Positions 1 to 6,521 of a DNA stretch of 64,000 nt are shown here, in pieces. Position 1 is the stretch's first letter, and each line of letters begins with the position of its first letter. Source of the stretch: Streptomyces sp. AC555_RSS877 (GTDB lineage: Bacteria; Actinomycetota; Actinomycetes; Streptomycetales; Streptomycetaceae); assembly GCF_019049245.1 (NCBI RefSeq), contig NZ_JAGMUK010000016.1, forward strand, positions 62,001 through 126,000, given 5' to 3'. Under the pieces are notes generated by a model. That model saw only the letters and a program-made list of their open reading frames with translations. It had not been told where the DNA came from and searched no databases. A program made the position numbers and the translations under genes.

Positions 1-153
1 GGACACCCGTCAGTCCAACCTTCCGTACCCGAGCAATCGATCAACGAGGCGCTTCGCACCCTCAACACTCACGTGAACCGTGTAGAGGTGCTCACTTATA
101 AGGAACTGATTGACAATGCCGAGCGCTCGTTGGGGTCTGTGCCGTTGGGGTAG
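1..153 (+). CDS. C-terminus of probable Shedu/DUF4263-type nuclease (partial)
   Basis: Reading frame 1 is open from the window edge to a TAG at 151-153 and gives the last 50 residues of a protein. The end reads RVEVLTYKELIDNAERSL preceded by ALRTLN, which resembles the C-terminal signature of DUF4263/Shedu (SduA) proteins, where a short conserved stretch ends in a TYD-L-L-type motif. Shedu proteins are PD-(D/E)XK-type nucleases in single-gene anti-phage systems. A hairpin terminator follows 60 bp later. The nuclease core lies outside the window, so this is recognition from a short tail only. Another nuclease-fold family with a similar tail is possible. Confidence 0.45.
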   Translation, partial: GHPSVQPSVPEQSINEALRTLNTHVNRVEVLTYKELIDNAERSLGSVPLG

Positions 154-213
154 CCGTCACTCTGCGTGGAGCCTAGGCGCGGGGACCGATGCTCGAAGCG
201 GGCCGCTAAAGGA

Positions 214-242
214 CCCGGACCATGATCGGTCCGGGGGCTTTT
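214..242 (+). terminator. Rho-independent-type terminator
   Basis: An 8-bp perfect stem (214-221 with 228-235, loop ATGATC) is followed by GGC and TTTT at 239-242. It lies 60 bp after the stop codon of the partial nuclease gene at the left edge and probably ends its transcript. Confidence 0.6.
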
Positions 243-480
243 GGCTGGTGCCCCCGGCAGGATTCTTGCAGATGAGTACCGCATACTTGAGGGCGCGTGC
301 ATCCGTTGGTGACGGTTTGATCGCCGGGTGCTCGTAGACGCTGTCCGGGTAGTCGACAGCGTCGTGCAGAGGTGTAAAATATACGGTTTGCTGGTGCCTT
401 GCATCGACGTCTGCCGGTTTACTCAAGAGTCGCACCTCAATATTTCGATGACGTCAAAGGGTCACCCACATAGTTACTCT
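243..480. other. Gene-free stretch between convergent genes
   Basis: Together with the 60 bp before the terminator, this separates the partial nuclease gene on the plus strand from the two minus-strand genes ending at 481. Short open frames exist on both strands, but they lack ribosome binding sites and one reads through the terminator stem, so I see no gene here. GC content is visibly lower than in the rest of the window. Confidence 0.5.
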
Positions 481-783
481 CTAATCTTCGCCCCCGTCAG
501 CATTTTCTTGCTTTTTTAGGTGCTCCTCCACCAATTTGAAAAAATCCCCAAAAGGAACGGCGCGGACTTCTGCCTGCCACCAGATCATAGGGCTGGGGTC
601 AACTCCTCCCGTGGTGCAAAATCTGATTCTACGCGAATACAGAATGTAGCCGTTATCTGCGCACTCCTTCAAGATGGCATCCATGCGCTTCCTTGCGTTT
701 CGCTGTTCTGTCATGGTTTCAATGAACTCGCTCATCTCCATCCACTCCTTAAGCTCTTCTAGCAGCCCAAGAACCTGCTCCAC
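481..783 (-). CDS. Small acidic protein of unknown function
   Basis: About 100 residues, no recognised family. The protein is charged and mostly helical in character, with many Glu/Lys residues (MEQVLGLLEELKEWMEMSEF at the start, EEHLKKQENADGGED at the end) and no membrane segment or signal peptide. It lies 45 bp downstream of the HNH nuclease gene on the same strand, so the two are probably one transcript. The GTG start at 783 has a GGAGGAG only about 19 nt upstream, which is too far. An ATG at 735 preceded by AAGGAG at 745-750 (9 nt) is an alternative start. Codon use is much less GC-biased than in Streptomyces core genes, a sign of foreign origin. A role as partner, immunity or effector protein of the HNH nuclease is only a guess. 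Confidence 0.55.
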   Translation of the reverse strand: MEQVLGLLEELKEWMEMSEFIETMTEQRNARKRMDAILKECADNGYILYSRRIRFCTTGGVDPSPMIWWQAEVRAVPFGDFFKLVEEHLKKQENADGGED

Positions 784-828
784 TTGTTCGTCTTTTTGAT
801 TCTCCTCCGAATAGCTGGGAAGGAAAGA

Positions 829-1266
829 CTAGGCATCAGAAATGAGGTTCCATAGCTCTGCTCCTGAATTGATCATATAGAATTTTTCTTTTTTTGGATC
901 AGGCCCACTCGGATCGACAGTGACGCGGAGAGGCCTGCGCGTAAGAGTCTCCGCGACCCACGTTTCGTGGTCTGCCTTGAGTTTCTTCATCCTTTCCACG
1001 GGCCAGCCATTTTCCTGGTCGTCGACTACCTTGTGATGGTTTCCGCATAACAGAACTAGATTTGAATGGTGATCCCTATTTCCGGTGAAAGGTACATTTC
1101 CTCTCGGTCCACCGGGCGACTGCGGGTAAATGTGAGCCATTTCTCCGATGACTGAATGGTCATCCAGTTCGACCTCGCGTGGAACTACGAGTGTGGTTCT
1201 GCAGATAGCACAGCAGCCGCCGCTGAGGGCCCAAAGGATCTTCATGGATTTCTCTGAAATCGCCAC
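829..1266 (-). CDS. HNH endonuclease family protein
   Basis: A 145-residue protein with an HNH nuclease signature: CxxC (Cys19, Cys22), AHI with His45, then NLVLLCGNHHKVVDD with Asn69, Cys74 and His77/His78. The cysteines probably hold a structural zinc and the H-N-H residues a catalytic metal. The N-terminus is too short for a separate targeting domain, and the last 45 residues have no recognised motif. The GTG start at 1266 is preceded by an in-frame TGA at 1270-1272, so the frame is complete, although no clear ribosome binding site is seen. The start lies only about 25 bp from the break in the transfer gene. HNH proteins of this size occur in phage-defence and mobile-element cargo. The substrate is unknown. 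Confidence 0.7.
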   Translation of the reverse strand: MAISEKSMKILWALSGGCCAICRTTLVVPREVELDDHSVIGEMAHIYPQSPGGPRGNVPFTGNRDHHSNLVLLCGNHHKVVDDQENGWPVERMKKLKADHETWVAETLTRRPLRVTVDPSGPDPKKEKFYMINSGAELWNLISDA

Positions 1267-1289
1267 GGGTCAGATCATATCTGCGGCCT

Positions 1290-1787
1290 GAGTTGGCCGA
1301 ACTCTTCCTCGTCGCCACGAAGAAGGAGGAAGAGCGCCGGGACGAGATGGTCACCCAGCTCATCCGCCTCGCCCAGCTCGGCCGCGCGGCCGGCATCTAC
1401 CTGGAGGTCTGCGGACAGCGCTTCGGCGCCGAACTCGGCAAGGGCGCCACCATGCTCCGGGCCCAGCTCACCGGCCGCGTCTGCCACCGCGTCAACGACG
1501 AAGCCTCCGCCAAAATGGCACTCGGCGACATCGCCCCCGAAGCGGTCTCCGCCGCCTGCGCCATCGCACCCGAACGCCCCGGCCTCGCCGTCGCTGGTGA
1601 CACCTCCGGCGGCTGGTCCCGCATCCGCACGCCCTACCTCTCCCTCGCCGATTCCGCCGAGATCTGCCACGAGTCGGCCCACCTGGCTCCCGACATGCCC
1701 GCGCTCAAGCCCTTCCGGCCCGACGTGCCCGTACGGCCGGTCGACTCCCCGGCGCCGGTCGTCCAGCCACGCCCAGTGACCGACTGA
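1290..1787 (+). pseudogene. 3' fragment of FtsK/SpoIIIE-like transfer gene (TraSA type)
   Basis: The translation from 1293 (AELFLVATKK, then RRDEMVTQLIRLAQLGRAAG, GATMLRAQLTGRVCHRVND and SGGWSRIRTPYLSL) is typical of the last third of the AICE DNA translocase Tra, an FtsK/SpoIIIE-like ATPase that moves double-stranded DNA between mycelia. The Walker A and Walker B regions and the membrane part are missing. The frame begins in the middle of the conserved DEVAELF segment, where the D is lost, V is replaced by L and the sequence becomes unrelated at about 1289. There is no ribosome binding site before the TTG at 1293. A full Tra is usually about 450 residues or more; only about 165 remain. This is a broken gene, probably caused by insertion or recombination with the cargo segment at 1-1289. 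Confidence 0.85.
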
Positions 1788-1872
1788 GCCGCCGTCCCTT
1801 CCTCCGGTCGGCGCGACCGCCTCGCGCCACGTCCCTACCCCTCCCACGCCTGAATCCGGAAGGAGCCGCAGC

Positions 1873-2484
1873 ATGCGCGCCCAACTGGCCCGTATCGATG
1901 CGGTACTCGTCCAGGCCGTCATCGCCGCCGCCCTGTCCTTCGCCCACCTCCACGACATCGCCTCCGCGGCCGGACAGGACGGGTGGAAAGCGTGGGCCTA
2001 CCCGATCTCGGTCGACCTGCTGCTCGTCGCCGCCTGGCGCCGACTGCGGACCGGCGACGCGAAAGCCTCCGGGTGGTGCTGGTTCGTCATCGCACTCGCC
2101 GCCTCCCTCGGCGCGAACGTCGCCACCGCCGGACTCCTCGACCTCAACGACGTACCGGCCTGGCTGCGCATCCTCGTCGCGGGCTGGCCTGCGGTCGCCT
2201 TCCTCGGCGGCACGCTGCTCGCGCACTCGGCACCCGTCCCCGCCGAGGAACCAACGGCGGACCAGGAGGACGCCGGTGACCCCGCGCCCGAACCTCCCGC
2301 TGAGCAGGACGTGAGCCCAACCCCGGCCCCGCCTGTATCGGTCCCGACCGCGCTCGTCGAACACGCCCGCAAGGTCGCCGCCGAGCACCACACCCGCACC
2401 GGCACACCCATCGACACCCCCACCCTGCGCGCCCGGCTCGGCGTCCCCGCACCCATGGCCGACGCCATCGCCGCCCACCTCTGA
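1873..2484 (+). CDS. DUF2637 membrane protein of AICE (SpdB-like)
   Basis: A 203-residue protein with four hydrophobic segments in the first 120 residues, followed by an acidic Pro-rich linker (about 125-165) and a short helix-turn-helix-like C-terminus (about 165-203). This is the DUF2637 architecture found in almost all Streptomyces AICEs just behind the transfer gene. It is presumed to help spread the element between hyphal compartments, but its biochemical role is unknown. The ATG has GGAAGGAG about 8 nt upstream. It opens a tight run of small plus-strand genes leading to the replication initiator. Confidence 0.8.
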   Translation: MRAQLARIDAVLVQAVIAAALSFAHLHDIASAAGQDGWKAWAYPISVDLLLVAAWRRLRTGDAKASGWCWFVIALAASLGANVATAGLLDLNDVPAWLRILVAGWPAVAFLGGTLLAHSAPVPAEEPTADQEDAGDPAPEPPAEQDVSPTPAPPVSVPTALVEHARKVAAEHHTRTGTPIDTPTLRARLGVPAPMADAIAAHL

Positions 2485-2495
2485 AAGGAGTCTGG

Positions 2496-2687
2496 ATGAC
2501 CGCCAACCGCCGCTTCCGCAACGTCACCCGCATCGGCCCCGTCCAGGTCGGCACGTCGTACGACGATCGCGGCCGCGAGAAGCACACCGCCGCCTGCACC
2601 GCCCCGCGCTGCGGCTTCTCCTGCGACTACGACAGCCGCGCCGCCGCAGAACTCGCCGCCCGCACACACCGCTGCCCCGTCCGCTGA
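2496..2687 (+). CDS. Small mobile-element transfer protein with zinc-ribbon-like Cys
   Basis: A 63-residue basic protein. Its last half has a spaced Cys pattern (C, PRCGFSC, then HRC near the end) that could bind zinc. Proteins of this type are annotated in AICEs as mobile element transfer proteins; the exact function is not known. The ATG is preceded by AAAGGAG. It begins 11 bp after the DUF2637 gene, so translation is probably from one transcript. Confidence 0.75.
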   Translation: MTANRRFRNVTRIGPVQVGTSYDDRGREKHTAACTAPRCGFSCDYDSRAAAELAARTHRCPVR

Positions 2688-2702
2688 AAGGACCCGCACA
2701 CC

Positions 2703-2897
2703 GTGACCGTCAGCCTGCCGCTCGTCCTGGTCCTCGGCTTCTTCGCCTGGGGAGCGGTCAAGTTCCTCGGCGTCCGCACGTGGATCGTCGTCCTGGTCGC
2801 CCTCTTCGGCTTCTGGCTCTCGCACACCTTCATGGCCCCGGCCATCGAGTCCGGCACGCGCTCCGGCGTGGACGTCATAAACGGCTCACACGACTAG
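2703..2897 (+). CDS. Small two-helix membrane protein of AICE
   Basis: A 64-residue protein made almost entirely of two hydrophobic segments (about residues 4-22 and 26-45) with a short polar tail. It starts with GTG after GAAAGGA. It sits in the spread-gene run of the element between two other small genes. Its length and hydrophobicity fit the Spd (spread) proteins that assist intramycelial distribution, but the sequence itself gives no specific function. Confidence 0.65.
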   Translation: MTVSLPLVLVLGFFAWGAVKFLGVRTWIVVLVALFGFWLSHTFMAPAIESGTRSGVDVINGSHD

Positions 2898-2920
2898 ACG
2901 AGTAGATAAGGAGACCTCCC

Positions 2921-3169
2921 GTGTTCCTGCCCAAGTACCCCGACAGCCCCACCCCGCCGCCCCGGCACACCCACGCCCCGGCCGACCCGGCCCCGGTACA
3001 GCGCACGCCGTTCCCTCAGGTCTCCATCAGCACCGGCGCGATAGCGACCGTGCTCGTAGGCGGCGTCGTACTGACCGCCCTCCTGGTCGCCGTCGCCGTC
3101 ACGGCCATCTCCGTAGCCGTCGCCGCCGTAGTCCTGCGCTCCATGCTCCGCGACCACCACCGGCGCTGA
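2921..3169 (+). CDS. SpdD-like small membrane protein of AICE
   Basis: An 82-residue protein with a Pro-rich cytoplasmic-looking N-terminus (about 1-32), one long hydrophobic segment rich in Ala and Val (about 36-74) and a basic end (RDHHRR). This matches the SpdD-type proteins of pSAM2-like elements. GTG start after AAGGAGA. It is the last small gene before the replication initiator, with about 97 bp between. Confidence 0.65.
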   Translation: MFLPKYPDSPTPPPRHTHAPADPAPVQRTPFPQVSISTGAIATVLVGGVVLTALLVAVAVTAISVAVAAVVLRSMLRDHHRR

Positions 3170-3266
3170 ACGCGCCCGGCTCCCGGGGCGGCTCGACACG
3201 ACCAAGCATCCGCCGCCCCGGGAGTCCGTCACTCCTGACCGAGCCAGTCAGAAGGAGAGAGCCATC

Positions 3267-4625
3267 CTGACCCGCACCACCCCGGCCCCACTCCCGGAAC
3301 TCGCCAAGCTCGCCTCGCACGGCACCCTGCCCGGTATCCTCCGCCAGCTCTCCGGCCTCGGAGGCTGCACCAACCCCATACGCCTCGACGGCCACCGCAC
3401 CGAGTACGACGTCAACACCCGCACCGGCGAGATAGGCAACGTCCTTCACCACCTCGACTCATCCGACCTCCCCGCCGGCCACCTCCTCGTGCGCTGCAAC
3501 AACCGCCGTACGACTCGCTGCGCGGCCTGCTCCGAGGTCTACCGCCGCGACACCTTCCACCTGATCACCTCCGGCCTGCGCGGCGGCAAGGGCACCCCGG
3601 AACGCGTCGCCACTCACCCCCGCGTCTTCGCCACCTTCACCGCTCCCGGCTTCGGCCCGGTCCACAACCGCCCCACCGGCCCGGCCGGTTCCGTCCGCCG
3701 CTGCCGCTGCGGCACCCTCCACGACCAGGACGACGACACACTCGGCACCCCGCTCAACCCCGACACCTACGACTACGACGCCGCCGTCCTCTGGAACGCC
3801 CACGCCGGACCGCTCTGGCGCCGCTTCTCGATCTACCTGCGCCGCGAGGTCGCCAAGCGAGCTGGGCTCACTCAGCGGGCCTTCCGCCAGCACGCCCGGG
3901 TGTCCTTCGCCAAGGTCGCCGAGTACCAGAAGCGCGGCGCCGTCCACTTCCACGCCGTCATCCGCATCGACGGCCCCGAGGGCGGCGACACCCCGCCACC
4001 GGCCTGGGCCACGGCCGAACTGCTCACCGATGCCATCCGCACCGCAGCCGCCCACGTCCGCGTGGACGGCCCGGTCATCGACGGTCGCCCGTACGCCTTC
4101 ACCTTCGGCCGCCAACTCGACGTACGCACCATCCGCAGCGCCGACTTCGACGGGGGCCAGGAACTCACAGAGCGCGCCGTCGCCGCCTACATCGCCAAGT
4201 ACGCCACCAAGGGCGCCGAGACCGCCACGGGAGCTCTCGACCGCCCGCTGAAGTTCCTCGCCGAACTGGCCCAGCTCGACATCAGCGACCATGCCCGCCG
4301 TCTGATCCCAACGGCCTGGACCCTCGGCGCCCGCAAGGACCTCGAACACCTCCGCCTGCGCGCCTGGGCCCACATGCTCGGCTTCCGCGGCCACTTCTCC
4401 ACTAAGTCCCGCCGCTACTCCACCACCCTTGGCGCCCTCCGTACCGCCCGAGCCGAATGGCGCCGAGCCCAAGCAACCACTTCCGAAATTTCGGAGGTGG
4501 TGAACACGACGCTCGTCCTCGCCCACTGGGTCTACGCCGGAACCGGCCTCACCGACGCAGAAACCTGGCTCGCCGAAACCATCGCCCCCGCCCCCGGAAC
4601 GGAAGGAGAACCGACCCATGCCTGA
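3267..4625 (+). CDS. repSA: RepSA-type rolling-circle replication initiator
   Basis: The initiator nicks the element origin for rolling-circle replication of the excised form. The protein carries a Cys-rich region near residues 75-95 (RCNNRRTTRCAAC), an HUH-like metal motif in KRGAVHFHAV and a likely catalytic-tyrosine motif YIAKYATKG about 90 residues later, as known for RepSA-like proteins. Length from 3267 is 452 residues, the usual size. The conserved N-terminus, normally MTRTT, reads LTRTT from a CTG at 3267, with GAAGGAGAG at 3251-3259 at good spacing. The codon before it is ATC, and the first canonical start in frame is a GTG at 3489, which would cut off 74 conserved residues. I therefore chose the CTG. 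The last 8 bp overlap xis. Confidence 0.8.
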   Translation: MTRTTPAPLPELAKLASHGTLPGILRQLSGLGGCTNPIRLDGHRTEYDVNTRTGEIGNVLHHLDSSDLPAGHLLVRCNNRRTTRCAACSEVYRRDTFHLITSGLRGGKGTPERVATHPRVFATFTAPGFGPVHNRPTGPAGSVRRCRCGTLHDQDDDTLGTPLNPDTYDYDAAVLWNAHAGPLWRRFSIYLRREVAKRAGLTQRAFRQHARVSFAKVAEYQKRGAVHFHAVIRIDGPEGGDTPPPAWATAELLTDAIRTAAAHVRVDGPVIDGRPYAFTFGRQLDVRTIRSADFDGGQELTERAVAAYIAKYATKGAETATGALDRPLKFLAELAQLDISDHARRLIPTAWTLGARKDLEHLRLRAWAHMLGFRGHFSTKSRRYSTTLGALRTARAEWRRAQATTSEISEVVNTTLVLAHWVYAGTGLTDAETWLAETIAPAPGTEGEPTHA

Positions 4626-4851
4626 GGCTCAGGCCACCGCCACTGAGCTGGATCCCTTCGACCCCTCCTTGGCCCTTCTGACCGTCGAGGAGGCGGCCCG
4701 GCGGCTCCGTATCGGCCGTACGACGTGCTTCCGGCTCGTGCTGGCCGGAGAGATCGAGTCGGTGACGGTCGGGCGGCTGCGAAGGGTCCCCGCCGATGCC
4801 ATCCCCGCGTACGTGGCCAAGCTGCGCCACCGACCCGCCCAAGCGGCCTGA
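4618..4851 (+). CDS. xis: Excisionase (MerR-like helix-turn-helix)
   Basis: A 77-residue DNA-binding protein with a winged helix-turn-helix of the excisionase type (LTVEEAARRLRIGRTTCFRL, then AGEIESVTVGRLRRVP). Xis binds near the attachment site and directs the integrase toward excision. The ATG overlaps the end of the initiator gene by 8 bp and the integrase gene begins 10 bp later, so rep, xis and int are translationally linked. This is the usual AICE arrangement. Confidence 0.85.
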   Translation: MPEAQATATELDPFDPSLALLTVEEAARRLRIGRTTCFRLVLAGEIESVTVGRLRRVPADAIPAYVAKLRHRPAQAA

Positions 4852-4861
4852 GAGGACGGGC

Positions 4862-6124
4862 ATGCCAGAGAACAAGCGCACCCGACAGCCCAACGGGGCC
4901 TCGTCCATCTACCTCGGCAAGGACGGGAAGTGGCACGGCCGGGTGACCGTCGGCGTCCGCGATGACGGCAAGCCTGACCGCCGTCACATCGAGCGGAAGA
5001 CGAAAGCCGAAGTGACCAAGGCTGTCCGCGAGATGGAGCGGGCCCGCGACGACAGGAAGCTTCGGAAGCCGGGTAAGGGCTGGACCGTCCAGAGCTGGCT
5101 GGAGCACTGGGTCGAGAACATCGCCCAGCCGTACGTCTCCGAGAACACGTACGCCGGGTACGAGGTCGACGTACGCGTTCACCTCGTCCCCGGACTGGGC
5201 GCTCACAAGCTCGACCGCCTGGAGCCCGAGCACCTCGAACGCTTCTACCGGAAGATGCAGGCGTCCGGGAGCTCCGCCGGCACCGCCCACCACGTCCACC
5301 GGACGATCCGGGTCGCCCTCGGTGAGGCCGTGCGGCGCGGGCATGTCGTCACCAACGCGGCTGAGATCGCCAAGGCTCCCCGCCTTGAAGAGGAGGACAT
5401 CGAGCCCTACACGATCGAGGAGGTTCAGAGCCTGCTCGTCGAGGCGGCCAAGCTCCGCAACAGCGCGCGTTGGGTCGTCGCCCTGGCGCTCGGTCTCCGG
5501 CAGGGTGAGGCGCTCGGCCTGCACTGGGAGGACGTCGACCTTGCCTCGGGGTACGTCCGCATCCGCAGGAACCGGCTCCGCCCCAAGTACGCGCACGGCT
5601 GCGGCCCCAACCCGTGTGGCCGGAAGGCGGGCTACTGCCCCAAGCGGGAGCAGACCCGTCGCGAGCACAAGTCCACCAAGTCCCGAGCTGGGCGGCGCAC
5701 CATCGGCCTGCCTGATCCGCTGATCAAGATTCTCCGCCAGCACCAAGAGGCACAGGAGCGGGAGCGAATCGCGGCCGGTGCGGACTGGGAGGGCAAGGGA
5801 TACGTCTTCGCGTCGCCGATCGGCGGGCCGCTGAGTCCGAACACAGACTTCCACACCTGGAAGCGACTGCTTCGGGATGCCGGTGTCCGGAACGGCCGTC
5901 TTCATGACGCTCGCCACACCGCCGCGACCGTGCTCCTGATCCTCGGTGTCCCGGACGTCGTGATCGACTCGATCATGGGTTGGGAGCCCGGGGGAGCGGC
6001 CCGGATGCGGGCTCGGTACATGCACGTGACCGGGACCATGCTCCGCAAGGTCGCCCAGCAGGTCGGAGATGCTCTCTGGGTGCTGCCCGGCACCGACGCC
6101 GACCGCCAGGAAAAAACCAACTGA
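4862..6124 (+). CDS. int: Tyrosine site-specific integrase of AICE
   Basis: This 420-residue tyrosine recombinase integrates and excises the element at tRNA-Ser. An N-terminal arm-binding region (about 1-70) and a core-binding SAM-like domain (about 75-175) precede the catalytic domain. Catalytic residues visible are the first Arg in LGLRQGEALGL, HDAR (His and Arg) in RLHDARHTAATVL, and the nucleophile Tyr in ARYMHV. A Cys/His-rich insertion (HGCGPNPCGRKAGYC) in the catalytic domain is common in Streptomyces phage and AICE integrases. ATG at 4862 preceded by GAGAGGAC. It ends 80 bp from the tRNA 3' end. Confidence 0.92.
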   Translation: MPENKRTRQPNGASSIYLGKDGKWHGRVTVGVRDDGKPDRRHIERKTKAEVTKAVREMERARDDRKLRKPGKGWTVQSWLEHWVENIAQPYVSENTYAGYEVDVRVHLVPGLGAHKLDRLEPEHLERFYRKMQASGSSAGTAHHVHRTIRVALGEAVRRGHVVTNAAEIAKAPRLEEEDIEPYTIEEVQSLLVEAAKLRNSARWVVALALGLRQGEALGLHWEDVDLASGYVRIRRNRLRPKYAHGCGPNPCGRKAGYCPKREQTRREHKSTKSRAGRRTIGLPDPLIKILRQHQEAQERERIAAGADWEGKGYVFASPIGGPLSPNTDFHTWKRLLRDAGVRNGRLHDARHTAATVLLILGVPDVVIDSIMGWEPGGAARMRARYMHVTGTMLRKVAQQVGDALWVLPGTDADRQEKTN

Positions 6125-6143
6125 GACGGAAACTGAGACGGAA
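6119..6143 (+). repeat. Two tandem copies of AACTGAGACGGA at end of int
   Basis: The 12-bp unit AACTGAGACGGA occurs twice back to back across the int stop codon, between the recombinase gene and the attachment site. Short direct repeats here can be integrase arm-type binding sites, but there is no direct proof. Confidence 0.5.
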
Positions 6144-6146
6144 ACC

Positions 6147-6184
6147 GTCGAAGGGCCCCACCGCGAACGGTGGGGCCCTTCGAC
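6147..6184. terminator. 17-bp perfect palindrome between int and tRNA-Ser
   Basis: Perfect 17-bp arms at 6147-6163 and 6168-6184 are separated by a CGAA tetraloop. The element sits between the int stop and the 3' end of the convergent tRNA-Ser gene and is long enough to end transcription from both sides. Confidence 0.75.
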
Positions 6185-6206
6185 ATCGTGCCCGGTGAGG
6201 CACTGG

Positions 6207-6291
6207 CGGAGGATACGAGATTCGAACTCGTGAGGGGTTGCCCCCAACACGCTTTCCAAGCGTGCGCCCTAGGCCACTAGGCGAATCCTCC
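6207..6291 (-). tRNA. tRNA-Ser (anticodon GGA), AICE attachment site
   Basis: The minus strand folds as an 85-nt class II tRNA: acceptor GGAGGAT/ATCCTCC, anticodon loop TTGGAAA with anticodon GGA (codon UCC), a long variable arm with GGGG/CCCC pairing, and a T loop TTCGAAT. CCA appears to be encoded (6204-6206). The 3' end faces the integrase gene and acts as one attachment junction of the AICE while keeping the tRNA intact. Confidence 0.95.
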
Positions 6292-6361
6292 GCCGCAAAC
6301 AATACAAGACGTTGAGGAGTGCTCGCGAACTCGTACCCCCTGGCCGGCATCGGGTACTGTT

Positions 6362-6456
6362 GGCGCAGCCCCTCACGCGGCGCTATCTGACTGAACTCCC
6401 CCAGGGCCGGAAGGCAGCAAGGGTAGGTTGGCTCTGGCGGGTGCGTGGGGGGCGCT
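6362..6456 (+). ncRNA. ffs: Signal recognition particle RNA (small bacterial type, 4.5S-like)
   Basis: The highly conserved SRP RNA apical loop is present (GGCCGGAAGGCAGCAAGGGT, 6405-6424). Distal arms at 6367-6377 and 6443-6453 pair over 11 bp, which fixes the ends to within a few bases. A TACTGT -10-like box at 6355-6360 agrees with a transcription start near 6366. The RNA binds Ffh for membrane targeting of nascent proteins. The gene sits between tRNA-Ser and dnaX, the usual Streptomyces position. Confidence 0.88.
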
Positions 6457-6521
6457 TGCGTTGTCAGGGCGAGACCTGCGGGCGGGGTCCGTTGTCAGTG
6501 GGCGCCTATAACCTCGTATGC

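Larger units (their letters stand above)
1..6206. mobile_element. Partial pSAM2-type AICE (int-proximal end) at tRNA-Ser
   Basis: The gene order (FtsK-like transfer gene fragment, DUF2637 gene, three small spread/transfer genes, RepSA-like initiator, xis, int, tRNA 3' end) is the known layout of actinomycete integrative and conjugative elements such as pSAM2. The integrase ends 80 bp from the 3' end of tRNA-Ser(GGA), which marks the tRNA as the attachment site; this is the int-proximal junction. The other junction is left of the window. The transfer gene is truncated at about 1290 and everything left of that is lower in GC and looks like defence cargo, so the element is probably no longer self-transmissible. 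Whether positions 1-1289 belong to the AICE or to a second insertion cannot be settled here. Confidence 0.85.

Noticed and set aside
157..435. Minus-strand open frame of about 90 codons in the left gap
   Set aside because: No ribosome binding site, no family resemblance, and it reads through the terminator hairpin at 214-242.
6312..6521. Upstream extension of dnaX
   Set aside because: The open frame runs through the SRP RNA gene; the conserved DnaX N-terminus begins at the GTG at 6522.
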